From Pseudomonas sp. BCA17 (GTDB lineage: Bacteria > Pseudomonadota > Gammaproteobacteria > Pseudomonadales > Pseudomonadaceae), in the NCBI RefSeq assembly GCF_004519405.1, contig NZ_SGWI01000005.1, positions 62,001 through 126,000 on the forward strand: a stretch of DNA of 64,000 bases, in the 5' to 3' direction. The notes under the pieces were generated by a model. That model saw only the letters and a program-made list of their open reading frames with translations, was not told the origin of the DNA and ran no database searches. The position numbers and the translations under genes are program-made. The stretch's first letter is position 1. The number at the start of each line of letters is the position of its first letter. Positions 34,885 through 44,924 of this stretch are shown here, one piece after another.

Positions 34885-35913
34885 ATGAACCCATTCAACA
34901 CCACCTTGGCCGTGATCGGCACCACCGCAGCATTGGCCCTGGCCGGTACTGCGCACGCTGGCGCAACACTGGACGCGATCCAGAAGAAGGGCTTTATCCA
35001 GTGCGGGGTCAGCGACGGCTTGCCGGGTTTCGGCGTACCGGACAGCCAGGGCAAGATGACGGGTATCGATGTGGATGTGTGTCATGCCGTGGCCGCCGCG
35101 GTATTTGGTGACGCCTCGAAAGTGAAGTTCAGCCAGTTGACCGCCAAGGAGCGATTCACCGCGCTGCAATCCGGTGAAGTCGATGTCATTTCACGCAACA
35201 CCACCTGGACCAGCTCCCGTGATTCGGGGATGGGCCTGGTGTTCACCGGCGTGACCTACTACGACGGGATCGGCTTTCTGGTGAACAACAAGTTGGGCGT
35301 GACCGACGCCAAGCAACTGGACGGTGCGACCATTTGCATCCAGGCCGGCACGACGACGGAACTCAACGTCTCCGATTACTTCCGTACCCATGGCATGAAG
35401 TACACGCCGATCACCTTCGATACCGCCGACGAGAGTGCCAAGGGGCTGGAAGCAGGGCGCTGCGATGTGCTGACCACCGATCAGTCGGGCCTCTACGCCC
35501 AGCGCATCAAGATGGCTCACCCGGACGAGTTCGTGGTGCTGCCGCAAGTGATCTCCAAGGAACCGTTGGGACCGCTGGTGCGCAAGGGGGACGATGAGTG
35601 GTTCAGCATCGTCAAGTGGACGCTGTTCGCCATGCTCAATGCCGAGGAAATGGGCATCACTTCGCAGAACGTCGAAGAGCAAGCCAGGACCACCCGGAAC
35701 CCGGACGTCGCACGCTTGCTCGGCGCCGACGGCGAGTATGGCAAGGACTTGAAACTGCGCAAGGATTGGGTGGTGCAGATCGTCAGGCAGGTGGGCAACT
35801 ATGGCGAAGTGTTCGAGCGCAACATCGGCCAGGGCAGCGCATTGAAGATCAAGCGCGGGCTTAATGCACTGTGGAGTAACGGCGGCATCCAGTACGCGCC
35901 GCCGGTGCGCTGA
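34885..35913 (+). CDS. Amino acid ABC transporter periplasmic binding protein (AapJ-like), orphan
   Basis: 342 residues. Signal peptide to about residue 25 (AGTAHA). The SBP family 3 fold shows GKMTGIDVDVCHAVAAAVFG and DVISRNTTWTSSRDSG, as in the general L-amino acid binder AapJ/BztA. No permease or ATPase gene is adjacent, so it must use a transporter encoded elsewhere. Start set by GGGAG 8 bp upstream. Confidence 0.88.
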   Translation: MNPFNTTLAVIGTTAALALAGTAHAGATLDAIQKKGFIQCGVSDGLPGFGVPDSQGKMTGIDVDVCHAVAAAVFGDASKVKFSQLTAKERFTALQSGEVDVISRNTTWTSSRDSGMGLVFTGVTYYDGIGFLVNNKLGVTDAKQLDGATICIQAGTTTELNVSDYFRTHGMKYTPITFDTADESAKGLEAGRCDVLTTDQSGLYAQRIKMAHPDEFVVLPQVISKEPLGPLVRKGDDEWFSIVKWTLFAMLNAEEMGITSQNVEEQARTTRNPDVARLLGADGEYGKDLKLRKDWVVQIVRQVGNYGEVFERNIGQGSALKIKRGLNALWSNGGIQYAPPVR

Positions 35914-35916
35914 GCG

Positions 35917-36930
35917 TTACTCCGAGACCCTGTCCTTCCCCGCCGCCTTGGACCGATACAACGCTTGATCGGCCCTTGCCATCAAGGCGGCTGGGGGCTC
36001 ACCCGGACGACGTTCGACCACGCCCAGGCTCAATGAAAGGGTGAAGTCGCCTGCTGCGGGTATTTCGTGCATGGCGTGACGAGCCTTCTCAGCCAGCGCC
36101 TTGGCAACCTCCAGCGAGCTTTTGGGCAAGACCCACATAAACTCGTCGCCTCCCCAGCGCGCCAACAGGTCGTCCTCTCGTACGCAGGCCAACAGGCTTT
36201 CCACCACGCGCACCAGGGCCTGGTCACCGACGGCGTGGCCGTGTCGATCATTGATCGGCTTGAAGTCATCAATATCCATGGCCACCAGCGCCAGCGGCAA
36301 ACGAAAGCGTTCGGCGCGCTCGCATTCTTCCAGCAGCACTTTCTCCAGGCAGTAGCGGTTAGCCACGTGGGTCAAGGTGTCGCGTTCAGCCAGGGAGCGG
36401 TTTTCGTCCAGTTGCACTTGCAGTTGCTGGTTGACCCGCGACAGCTCGCGGGTGCGCTCGGCCACCAGGGCCTCAAGGGACTGGTTGCGTTGCTCAAGCT
36501 GTTCGATCGAGGATTTGCGTATCTGGATATCGCGATGGGCGCCGACCATGCGTGCGACCGAACCGTCTTCATTGCGTGCAATGATGTAGCCACGGTCTTC
36601 GATCCACAGGTAAGTGCCATCGGCCTTGCGGCAGCGGTATTCGGCTCGGTAGAGGGGCGCACGACGATGAATGTAGGCATCGAACAGCATCATGACTTGC
36701 GGGTAGTCATCGGGGTGGATCACGTTCTCCCAGGTGAACACGGTGTTCTCCATGGAGTGACGGGGGTAGCCGAGCATTTCGTACCAGCCGGGGTTGCGGT
36801 AGACGAAGCCGGTATTGGCATTCCAATCCCAGATCCCATCGCTGACCAATTCCATGACCGCATGCAACATGTCGCTGTTGAGGTCGGAAAAGTCATTTCT
36901 CAGCGGATTGTCGTCGGATGTATCGCCCAT
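35917..36930 (-). CDS. PAS-GGDEF diguanylate cyclase
   Basis: 337 residues, no membrane helix. PAS domain about 20-145 with a PAC-like WIEDRGYIIARNEDG segment, a coiled-coil linker about 145-185 (LEQRNQSLEALVAERTREL), then GGDEF at the C-terminus with intact RWGGDEF and DIDDFKPINDRHGH. No obvious RxxD inhibitory site directly before the active loop. It makes c-di-GMP in the cytosol in response to an unknown PAS ligand. RBS GGGAG. Confidence 0.9.
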   Translation of the reverse strand: MGDTSDDNPLRNDFSDLNSDMLHAVMELVSDGIWDWNANTGFVYRNPGWYEMLGYPRHSMENTVFTWENVIHPDDYPQVMMLFDAYIHRRAPLYRAEYRCRKADGTYLWIEDRGYIIARNEDGSVARMVGAHRDIQIRKSSIEQLEQRNQSLEALVAERTRELSRVNQQLQVQLDENRSLAERDTLTHVANRYCLEKVLLEECERAERFRLPLALVAMDIDDFKPINDRHGHAVGDQALVRVVESLLACVREDDLLARWGGDEFMWVLPKSSLEVAKALAEKARHAMHEIPAAGDFTLSLSLGVVERRPGEPPAALMARADQALYRSKAAGKDRVSE

Positions 36931-37564
36931 ATGCGCGCTCCCTGCTTGGACCAGCTTTAAGGCCAGTCGTGGTTGAGGCCGATACTCCGTGGCTGGCGCT
37001 ACTGTACCTCGGGGGCTGCGGGCTTTGAATAGGGCGAGGATACTGCTTTAGGATTGTGGCTATGAGCCACTATTCGTCAGGTGAAACCCTGCCGATTCTG
37101 TGGGGCAAGCCCTGACCGACTGGCGTCAGGGCAAACCCGCTGCAGTTGAGGCGCCGTTGAGTTGCGCTACCTCAGCGGTTGACACGGTTAAAGGACTGCG
37201 CCGCCGCCAAGGCTATCCAGATCGCCTGGGCGGCCCGGTTTTTTTCGGCGGTCGCTGAAGTCAATGGATGGGCCGGGCGCGGGCTTCGGTTTGGCGGGCG
37301 GCTGCCGGTCAGGCGTGACACTGCGATCCTGATGCAGGGAGGAATAGTCGGGGGAGACGCTGAAAAATACATCAATCATGGTTTTCTCCGTAGGTGGGTA
37401 AGCGTCGAGCGGGGTCGACGCGCACCAAACCTACAGAGCACTGGGCGACTGGACTATAAACGTCTCACGTCAAAAGATGACCGAGAGTGACCATGGCGCT
37501 GCTCCGTTGAGAAGAGGGGCGTGTACACTCACCCCTCGATTATGGATATTCGGGATACAGGACG
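36931..37564. other. 634-bp intergenic region before the SF1 helicase
   Basis: Contains a strong hairpin GCCCTGAC-8-GTCAGGGC (37109-37132) without a T tract and a small possible minus-strand ORF at 37188-37379. No promoter can be assigned with confidence. Confidence 0.4.
37188..37379 (-). CDS. Possible small proline-rich protein
   Basis: 63 codons beginning MIDVFFSVSPDYSSLHQDRS, with proline-rich PPAKPKPAPGPS. A GGAG sits 8 bp before the ATG. No family is recognised and no homologue can be checked here; it may be spurious. Confidence 0.3.
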   Translation of the reverse strand: MIDVFFSVSPDYSSLHQDRSVTPDRQPPAKPKPAPGPSIDFSDRRKKPGRPGDLDSLGGGAVL

Positions 37565-40500
37565 TTGGCACCCTTTGATCAGCAAAGACTTCTGGCCATA
37601 TTGGATTATTGGCACAAGGTCGAATTTTTCGTGCCCTATGGCCTGGATCAGCGCCTGGATGAGTTGGAGGGCTGGCAATCGAAGGTGGTTCTGCAGGCAG
37701 CCTGTCTCGAGGCAGGCTCTACCCAATGGAACCACATCGATGTGCCCGTTGATAAGGAGATCACCGGCTACAGCCTCTTTCTGGGGGTGTTCGACAAGTC
37801 TGCAGTGCTCACGGTGTGTGAGAAGCTGTTGCCGATTCCTGCACCGTTGAGCGACATTGCGCGCTTCGAGGAAGAGGCGCGCGCCGACCTCGAGGGGCAG
37901 ACCTGTTTTGCCAAGATCGGCCTGGATAAGTCCGGTTGCCCTCTCGCCGACTCCATCTCTATTTCTACCGCACCCTGGGCTTTGGGCCAGACGTTGTCCC
38001 AAGGATTGGGAGCGCTGGGGGCATCCGAGTTCGAGTCTGCCCGCGGCTACCTGATCAACCTGTTCAACAACTTTTTCGCCACCCGTCTTGATAATGCCAG
38101 TGGCCCGCTGACCGCGGGTGAAGTGCTTTCGCTGCACCAGACGCTGTGCGAATGGGCGGGTTTTTACCCCGGGGCTGACCAGCCGCTGGCCGTGCTTGAG
38201 GTCAAGACCAAGGCCAGGGCCACCCAGGAGCCTGATGTCGCGAGCGATCAGGAACCCACGGCACTCCAGGAAGAAGAGGACGAGGATGACCCCGTCGACG
38301 ACCTCGACATCCTCAACAGTTTTTACATCGGCGACCTCGAGCGGGCGATGCACAGTGTGCGCACAGGCAATGTGCCCGCAGCACTGCGCCAGTACCTGAC
38401 CCCGCTTGCCGACGATCAGCGCCTGGACCTGTATTCCGACGCCGGGCGGGAGCTGCTGTATCAGCGGCTGCGGCCGCGCCATTTGAGCATCGGCCACTGG
38501 TTGGGCAACGCTGAACACCCGATGAGCCTGATGCAACAGTTTGCGCTCAATCAGGCAGGCGCAGACTTGCATTACAGCGGCCTGTTTGCGGTCAACGGGC
38601 CGCCGGGTACCGGCAAGACAACGCTGTTGCGCGACCTGTTTGCGGACAACATCGTGCGCCGTGCGCGGGTACTGTCAGGCTTGTCGAGCGTCAATGACGC
38701 GTTCAGCCAGCAGCCGCTGACCGTTCGCTTCAAGGATGAGGAGCGGCAGGTATGGCCGCTGATCGAGGCCTTGACCGGTTTCGAGATGGTCGTGGCATCG
38801 TCGAATAATGCCGCGGTGGAAAACATCTCGGTGGACCTGACCAAGCGCAACGCCCTGGATGCCACCTGGCGATCGGTTGGTTATCTGCAGCCGGTGGCCC
38901 ATAACCTGGCCGTGAAGGTCAAGAAAACTGGCCCGGTTTTTCCCAAGGACCAGGACATCCCCTGGGGCCTGGTCAGTTGTGCGTTGGGCAACGCCACTAA
39001 TCGGCGCCGCTTTCGCGAGGGGCTGTTTTTCAACACGTTCAAGTCCGACAAAACGGAGCGACCGCTGACCCTTTGGAAGTGGCTCGACCAGGAGCAGCCG
39101 ACAAGTTTTGCGTCGGCGCGGGCCGCTTTCAACCTGGCTGACAAGGCCGTCAGCACCGCACTGGCCGAGCGAGAGCGCCTGGCGCAATTGCTCGAAGAAC
39201 TGGGCGATGGTACCCAGGCCAGCTACGTGGCGCAGGCGCAGCAAGCGCATACGCACCTGCAGACGTGCGTGGAGGCCACTGACGCGACGGTGCGTGAGAA
39301 CTTGCGGCGCCAGCAGGAGGAGGAGAAGGACTGTCTGTCGCTCGTCGAACAGCAACGGCTGATCGATCGCACGTCGCCCGGTTGGTGGGCGCGGTTCTGG
39401 CACACCCAGGCTGCCAGGGCCTACACCCGCCAGTGTGCCGAAAATGCCAAGTTGCAACTCGAGTCTCATGCTCGGCTCAGAGCCCTCAAAAGCGAAGCGC
39501 TGACTCTTTCCAGCCAGCTCGCGAAGCTTGAAGGTCAACGGCAGGCCTGTGAACGGAAACTGGCGCAAAGGTCGCGCGACTGGGAAACCAAAACGGCAGA
39601 GCGTGCGGCACTCGAGCAGCGCCTGGGCGTCCCTTTGCTGCCTGCCACCTTGGCTGACCTGGAGTTGCCGCAGTTTCAGATCAAAGGCCTGTGGCACGAT
39701 GTTCAGTTTGCTCGACTGCGTTCGGCGTTGTTCGCGGCAGCCCTGCAATTGCAGCAAGCCTGGTTGCATGAGGCCGGGCAGCCAAAAAACCGAATGCGCT
39801 CCAACCTTTGGGCCATCTCTCACCTGCTGAACAACAAGCAGCCGGAAGACGCCAGCCACGTCCTGCCTGTCTGGCAAAACCTGTTCATGATTGTGCCGGT
39901 GGTTTCCACCACGTTCGCGTCCTTTGCCAACCAGTTCCGTGGCTTGCAAAGCGATGCGCTGGGTTGGGTCTTTATTGACGAAGCCGGCCAGGCAGTGCCC
40001 CAGGCCGCCGTGGGTGCGCTATGGCGAGCCCGACGCTGCGTGGTGGTGGGTGACCCGCTGCAAATTGAACCGGTGTTTACCCTGCCACGGCAACTGATCA
40101 CGGCCTTGGGGCAACTGTCACCTTTTACCCACGACGACAGCTATGCCCCCCATCAGGTCTCGGTGCAACGGCTGGCTGATCAAGCCAGCCGATTTGGCAC
40201 GTATGCGCCGATGATGGGGAAGCGTCTTTGGATCGGCAGCCCATTGCGCGTGCATCGGCGTTGCCATGACCCGATGTTTTCCCTGGCCAACCGGATGGCG
40301 TATGACGACAAGATGGTCTTTGGTCTTGCCCAGAGAAACGCCCCGGACACTCCGTTGATCGACCTGCCCAGCAGTTGGGTGGACATACGCGGCAACGTGA
40401 CCCGCAAGCAAGTGGTGTACGAGCAGATTGAATTCATGGCGAAGGTGATCGTGTGCCTGTTCCAGCGTGACCAGGCGTTGCCCAAGCTGTACGTGGTGTC

Positions 40501-40915
40501 GCCATTCAAGGCCGTCCGCCAGGCGCTGCGCCAGCACCTGATGCAAATCGAATGGGCGGGCGGCGTACCCCGGCGCGGGGACCTTAAAGAGTGGGTCAAG
40601 CGTAACGTCGGCACGGTGCATACGTTTCAGGGCAAAGAGCAGGACACGGTGTTCATGCTTCTGGGCGCAGACAAGGGCCACGCGGGAGGCGCGCAATGGG
40701 CCGCCTCCAAACCGAACCTGCTGAATGTGGCGCTGACCCGGGCCAGGCATCGCGTCTACCTGGTGGGTGACATTGAGCTGTGGGGGCAGTTGGAGCACTT
40801 TTCCCTTGCTGCGCGTGGCGAGCATGCGCTCGCCCGGGTCACGCGTAATGCCTTCGGCATCATTACCAAGGGTGGGCGTGCACAAACGGCGCCCGACCGT
40901 TTGGGTCAGGCCTGA
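37565..40915 (+). CDS. Large SF1 (UPF1/COG1112-like) helicase
   Basis: 1116 residues. An N-terminal region with LDYWHKVEFFVPYGLD (about 1-250) and an acidic stretch near 235-245; Walker A NGPPGTGKTTLL (about 343-354); a long coiled-coil insert (about 530-720) between motifs I and II; motif II FIDEAGQAVPQA (about 803), motif III GDPLQIEPV, motif V VHTFQGKEQDTVF and motif VI NVALTRARHRVYLVGD. A TTG start is inferred, since no ATG/GTG lies between the upstream stop and the conserved N-terminus. Stop overlaps convergent bphP by 10 bp. Role unknown; COG1112 helicases include antiphage Mokosh components, but no PLD nuclease or partner gene is adjacent. Confidence 0.8.
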   Translation: MAPFDQQRLLAILDYWHKVEFFVPYGLDQRLDELEGWQSKVVLQAACLEAGSTQWNHIDVPVDKEITGYSLFLGVFDKSAVLTVCEKLLPIPAPLSDIARFEEEARADLEGQTCFAKIGLDKSGCPLADSISISTAPWALGQTLSQGLGALGASEFESARGYLINLFNNFFATRLDNASGPLTAGEVLSLHQTLCEWAGFYPGADQPLAVLEVKTKARATQEPDVASDQEPTALQEEEDEDDPVDDLDILNSFYIGDLERAMHSVRTGNVPAALRQYLTPLADDQRLDLYSDAGRELLYQRLRPRHLSIGHWLGNAEHPMSLMQQFALNQAGADLHYSGLFAVNGPPGTGKTTLLRDLFADNIVRRARVLSGLSSVNDAFSQQPLTVRFKDEERQVWPLIEALTGFEMVVASSNNAAVENISVDLTKRNALDATWRSVGYLQPVAHNLAVKVKKTGPVFPKDQDIPWGLVSCALGNATNRRRFREGLFFNTFKSDKTERPLTLWKWLDQEQPTSFASARAAFNLADKAVSTALAERERLAQLLEELGDGTQASYVAQAQQAHTHLQTCVEATDATVRENLRRQQEEEKDCLSLVEQQRLIDRTSPGWWARFWHTQAARAYTRQCAENAKLQLESHARLRALKSEALTLSSQLAKLEGQRQACERKLAQRSRDWETKTAERAALEQRLGVPLLPATLADLELPQFQIKGLWHDVQFARLRSALFAAALQLQQAWLHEAGQPKNRMRSNLWAISHLLNNKQPEDASHVLPVWQNLFMIVPVVSTTFASFANQFRGLQSDALGWVFIDEAGQAVPQAAVGALWRARRCVVVGDPLQIEPVFTLPRQLITALGQLSPFTHDDSYAPHQVSVQRLADQASRFGTYAPMMGKRLWIGSPLRVHRRCHDPMFSLANRMAYDDKMVFGLAQRNAPDTPLIDLPSSWVDIRGNVTRKQVVYEQIEFMAKVIVCLFQRDQALPKLYVVSPFKAVRQALRQHLMQIEWAGGVPRRGDLKEWVKRNVGTVHTFQGKEQDTVFMLLGADKGHAGGAQWAASKPNLLNVALTRARHRVYLVGDIELWGQLEHFSLAARGEHALARVTRNAFGIITKGGRAQTAPDRLGQA

Positions 40916-43149
40916 GCGTCGTCGCTGATTCTTGGCACCGTAAAGCGGAACTCACTGCCACGGCCCACTTCACTTTCAGCAACGATCTTGCCGCCATGAG
41001 CCTGGACAATCCCTTGGGTGATATACAGCCCCAGGCCACTGCCGGTGGGATTGTTTTCGGTGTTGGTCCAGTAACGGTCGAATACGTGAGGCAGTTGTTC
41101 GGGCCCGATGCCCTCGCCGGAATCGCGCACCGAAAACACGATCTCTTCGCCATTGCTCATGGCGCTGATACCGATATTGCCTTGGCGCGGGGTGAACTTG
41201 ATGGCGTTGCCGATCAGGTTCGACAAGACCTGGAAGAGACGTTCCGGGTCGGCGTTTATCTTCAGGCCGGGCTCGGTGTTGAACGACAGGTCGACACCTT
41301 TCTCCAGCGCCAGGGGGGACAGCAGTGAATAGGCTTCCTCGAACATCTGGCTGACATCCAGTGCAACCGGCTTGACCACGTAACGCCCGGCCTCGATTTT
41401 CGAGGTGTCGAGCAAGTCCTCCAGCAACGTATTCATACGGGTGGCGGCTTGTTGCATGGTATCGATGGCCGACGATATCCGCCGCGACGTGTGCGGACCA
41501 TCAGAGCTGAAGGCATTTTGCATCATGCCGCAGAGCATGGATATGACGGTCATTGGGTTGCGCAGGTCGTGGGACACTACCGCCACCAGTTCATCACGGG
41601 CCCGCACGGCCTGTTGTTCACGTAGTACCTGGCGCGCCAGATCGTTTTCCAGGGCCGAGCGGCGCAGGTCGTTGGCGGCAAAGTGATCGCCGTGGCTCCA
41701 TTTGGTGGAGATGCCGGCCATTTCCACCTTCCATATTTCAAATGAGGTGCGCGGGCGCAGGCGCAACCCAGCGTCGCCGCTTTCCAGGTCGAGAGGCTTG
41801 TTCGGGTTGCCGCTCCAGTTGACGTTTTCCTTCACTTCCGGGCGGAACCACAGCACGCCGTTATCCACAGGCTTGGGCAGGCTCATGGCCAAAACGCCAC
41901 TGGCGACCTGTTGAAACTCTGCGGCGGGTGGGTAGACCGCCATCAGGTTATGGCTGGAGAAAACCGGTTCGTCACGCTCTTGCAGCCATTTGTGCAGTGC
42001 TCGGATCTGCGCTGGCTCCGGGCAATTGCCGTAACGGTGCAACTGTTTGTCTTCGATGATCGCCACACCGCCTGAAAGCGTCAGGTCCATCAGCACTTGA
42101 GCTTGCTGGGCCAGCCCATCGAAGACGTTGCCTTCACAGGCTCTCATCGCTTTATCGAGGGTGGCCAGGGCAGCGATTTTTTCTTCGCGCTGCCGGCTCA
42201 GTTCCAATGCTTCCATGGCGCTGATCTGTAATGACAACACCTGGCCGATGGTCTGGCAGACAGTGCGCAGCTCGTTGGGTACCAGCAGCGGCTCGCGATT
42301 GCCGCAACTGATCAGTCCCCAAAGCTTGTCACCCTTCATCAGCGAGATGCTCATGGACGACAGCACGCCCATGTTCTGCATGTACTGGCAGTGAATCGGC
42401 GACACGCTGCGCAGGGTGGCGAAGCTCAGGTCCAACGGCTGGCCGGTGTCCGGGCGCAACCTGGGCAATAAGGGCACCGGCTCGTAGGCCGCATTCGGGA
42501 TGATGCGCAGCCAGTTGGTGCGATACAGTTCGCGGGCTTGTTCCGGGATGTCGGACGCCGGGAAGAACAGCCCGTTGAAAAGCTCCATGGACGGTGCCGA
42601 CGCCTCGGCGATCACCTGGCCATGGCCTTCTTCTTCGAAACGATAGATCAATACCCGGTCGTAGCCGGTCATGGCCTGGATTTCGGTCACGCTGATTTCG
42701 TACAGCGCTTGCAGGGTTTTCGCTGATTGCAGGCGTTGCAGCATCTTGCCCAGGTCACTGGTGCGGCCGTTCAGCGCGTGCGGTTTGAAATGCTCCAGTC
42801 GCGGTTCGAATTCCAGCACCAATACGTTCTGGTGGCGATGCAACAGCCCTTCGAATGGCTCGCCCTTGAAGGTGATGTGCAGCGGTGCTGCGTCGAAAAA
42901 CGTATTGTGTTCGGCCATCGACCGTACGGCCTCGGCGTGCTCCATCCCGATCAAAGTCTGCAACGGCTGGCCCAGCAGCGATTCAGGCGCATGGCCGAAC
43001 AGGCTGCCGACGTTGGCACTGATCTGGATGATGTTCAGGTCCGGTTCCGACAAGGTCAACAGCACGCCGTGGGGCTGGATCGCGCCAGGGAAGCGGATCG
43101 GCTCGTTGGCACAGTTGGCAAGCAATTCTTCAAAATCATCGGGTTTCAT
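40906..43149 (-). CDS. bphP: Bacteriophytochrome histidine kinase
   Basis: 747 residues. PAS with chromophore-binding cysteine near residue 13 (ELLANCANEPIRFPG); GAF (about 130-310) with the DIPEQARELYRTNWLR region; PHY; HisKA with AVVSHDLRNPM; HATPase with NLIGNAIKF, DSGEGIGPEQLPHVFDRY and GSGLGLYI. It senses red/far-red light through biliverdin. RBS GGAGGTACTGCT; overlaps bphO by 4 bp (ATGA). The kinase ends with PRISDDAQA. Confidence 0.95.
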   Translation of the reverse strand: MKPDDFEELLANCANEPIRFPGAIQPHGVLLTLSEPDLNIIQISANVGSLFGHAPESLLGQPLQTLIGMEHAEAVRSMAEHNTFFDAAPLHITFKGEPFEGLLHRHQNVLVLEFEPRLEHFKPHALNGRTSDLGKMLQRLQSAKTLQALYEISVTEIQAMTGYDRVLIYRFEEEGHGQVIAEASAPSMELFNGLFFPASDIPEQARELYRTNWLRIIPNAAYEPVPLLPRLRPDTGQPLDLSFATLRSVSPIHCQYMQNMGVLSSMSISLMKGDKLWGLISCGNREPLLVPNELRTVCQTIGQVLSLQISAMEALELSRQREEKIAALATLDKAMRACEGNVFDGLAQQAQVLMDLTLSGGVAIIEDKQLHRYGNCPEPAQIRALHKWLQERDEPVFSSHNLMAVYPPAAEFQQVASGVLAMSLPKPVDNGVLWFRPEVKENVNWSGNPNKPLDLESGDAGLRLRPRTSFEIWKVEMAGISTKWSHGDHFAANDLRRSALENDLARQVLREQQAVRARDELVAVVSHDLRNPMTVISMLCGMMQNAFSSDGPHTSRRISSAIDTMQQAATRMNTLLEDLLDTSKIEAGRYVVKPVALDVSQMFEEAYSLLSPLALEKGVDLSFNTEPGLKINADPERLFQVLSNLIGNAIKFTPRQGNIGISAMSNGEEIVFSVRDSGEGIGPEQLPHVFDRYWTNTENNPTGSGLGLYITQGIVQAHGGKIVAESEVGRGSEFRFTVPRISDDAQA

Positions 43150-43760
43150 AGCAGTACCTCCTGGCTCTCGAGCCATTGCTCAAAGCCGCTGAATGTCGAG
43201 CGGGCAGCGATGACCGCGCGCTCTTTAGCGTCAGCGTCCAGTGGCAGGCAACCCAGGTAATCGAGAAAGTCTTTCCAGCGTCGACCGGTCTCGGCGCCGT
43301 ACACGTTAAGAAATGCGCCACCGCTGTCGGCGTTCACCGCCAGGCGCTGGGCTATTTCCCGACGCAGGACCTGGCCGCCGAGCGTCGCGCCCTCCAGCAC
43401 GTAGAGGGCGCCGAGGCAGGCGGCGGGCGTGTTGAAAGTCGGAAGTTGCCGGCAGTAGGGCAAGGCGCGAATGGCCGCGTCATCCAGGCCGAGGGCTTTC
43501 AGGTCGCCTATCAGTGTTGGCGTCTTTACACGCCGTGCCGAGTCAAAGCCCTCGGGGATCAAGCCGCTTGCGTACAGTGCGGCTTCCATCGGCGCATAAA
43601 ATCCGTAATACGCCTGGAGCAGGCGGCGGTACCACGGTGCGTCCAAACGTTCGGAAAAAAAGGGCAAGCGCTTTTCCAGCGCGACATGCAGCAAGCCAGT
43701 GCCTGTGCGCAGCGCTTCCAGCAATGAGGGCGCACTGACGTCATGGGCCTGTGAATGCAT
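43146..43760 (-). CDS. bphO: Haem oxygenase (biliverdin-producing) BphO
   Basis: 204 residues. Haem oxygenase fold with the proximal histidine region (TGLLHVALEKRLPFF) and the YVLEGATLGGQVL helix. It supplies biliverdin to BphP, to which it is translationally coupled by ATGA overlap. A single-domain response regulator lies 193 bp upstream on the same strand. Iron-acquisition haem oxygenases are alternatives, but the bphP partner decides. Confidence 0.92.
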   Translation of the reverse strand: MHSQAHDVSAPSLLEALRTGTGLLHVALEKRLPFFSERLDAPWYRRLLQAYYGFYAPMEAALYASGLIPEGFDSARRVKTPTLIGDLKALGLDDAAIRALPYCRQLPTFNTPAACLGALYVLEGATLGGQVLRREIAQRLAVNADSGGAFLNVYGAETGRRWKDFLDYLGCLPLDADAKERAVIAARSTFSGFEQWLESQEVLL

Positions 43761-43953
43761 TCAATAAGCTCGAACTGTGGGCCTCTCGGCCATGAATGAC
43801 GCGCGGAAATGGGCGACGATTCTACACAACTCATGGCCGGGTTCTGCGCGAAAGGCGAAAACACTGACCAGCGGATCAGAAAAATCGCTCCTAGCTTCAT
43901 TAATGACCGCAGGACGGACCACGAAGTTCGCACCAAATGATGTCGCAGTGCTA

Positions 43954-44334
43954 TTAATGCATGGACAAACCCTGCCGGGTCAGCGCCACTTGCACGCACT
44001 CGAGCAAATGCTCGACGCTCCACGGTTTAGGCAGGAATCGCACAGACTTGCCCAATTGAGCCGCCAATTTGGTATTGCCGGAAGTCAACACCACCGGCAC
44101 GGACGGCCAGCGATGGGCAACGACCCTGCTCAGGTCATACCCATTGAGCAAACCCGGCATTTGGATATCGCTGACAATCAGGTCCACCGGATCATCGCCG
44201 CGCTCCAGGTAAATCATTCCTTCATCTGCCGAAGAAAACGACGTTACCAATGCACCGAAATCTTCCAGTACATCCACCATCAACGACCGAATGATTTCGT
44301 CGTCTTCCAACACTAAAATTGATGGCTGGGCCAT
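43954..44334 (-). CDS. Single-domain response regulator
   Basis: 126 residues, receiver only. Acidic residues EDDE near the N-terminus, phospho-acceptor aspartate in VSDIQMPGLLNGYD, Thr/Ser in VVLTSGN and lysine in FLPKPWS. No output domain. The location upstream of bphO-bphP makes it a candidate phosphotransfer partner of BphP; the 193-bp gap leaves separate expression possible. Confidence 0.85.
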   Translation of the reverse strand: MAQPSILVLEDDEIIRSLMVDVLEDFGALVTSFSSADEGMIYLERGDDPVDLIVSDIQMPGLLNGYDLSRVVAHRWPSVPVVLTSGNTKLAAQLGKSVRFLPKPWSVEHLLECVQVALTRQGLSMH

Positions 44335-44549
44335 GATTCTTACTTCACCATCTGGGGATAACTAGATGGAGTGGGGCAGGCTTGAATAGGTTCTATCAAG
44401 TCTATCCAAAGCGATGAGTGGTCATGTGCCAGGGTTGCTCAAGGAGGGCCGCTATCAGGCCCTCTTAAGGCCGTCACTCTTGATCTGGATAGGCAGGGGT
44501 GGAAGACAAACAGGCATAATCGTGCGCTACACCTGATGTGGAGCCGACC

Positions 44550-44924
44550 ATGAAGTACGCCTTATTGATGTTTGCCCTGATGCTCGCCACCGGCCCGGCC
44601 TTCGCTGCCGGCGATGCCGAGGCGGGCGGCAAGCTCTTCACCAAGACCTGTGGCGGCTGCCATAGCGTCGGCGAAGGCGCACGGGGTGGCTTTGGCCCCG
44701 AGCTCAACGGCATTATCGGCCGGCCGGCCGGCACCACCGCTGACTATCAGTACTCCGATGCGATGAAAAACTCCGGTGTAGTCTGGACCCGGGACAAACT
44801 GGCTGCCTATATCGAGTCGCCGAAAAAGGTCGTCAGCGGTACGCGCATGATTTTCTGGGGCATCAGTGACCCGCAAAAAATCGACGACATCCTGGCGTAC
44901 CTGGAAACCTTACAGGCCCAGTGA
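44550..44924 (+). CDS. Class I cytochrome c
   Basis: 124 residues. Signal peptide to about residue 20 (GPAFA), CxxCH in KTCGGCHSVGEG, and methionine ligand in SGTRMIFWG. Monohaem, periplasmic, of the c2/c550-like type. The start at ATG 44550 is set by GGAG 6 bp upstream. Convergent with the sulfatase gene with no gap. Electron partner unknown. Confidence 0.9.
   Translation: MKYALLMFALMLATGPAFAAGDAEAGGKLFTKTCGGCHSVGEGARGGFGPELNGIIGRPAGTTADYQYSDAMKNSGVVWTRDKLAAYIESPKKVVSGTRMIFWGISDPQKIDDILAYLETLQAQ

Noticed and set aside
36931..37187. Hairpin at 37109-37132 as terminator
   Set aside because: No T tract on either strand, so kept only as a note in the intergenic entry.
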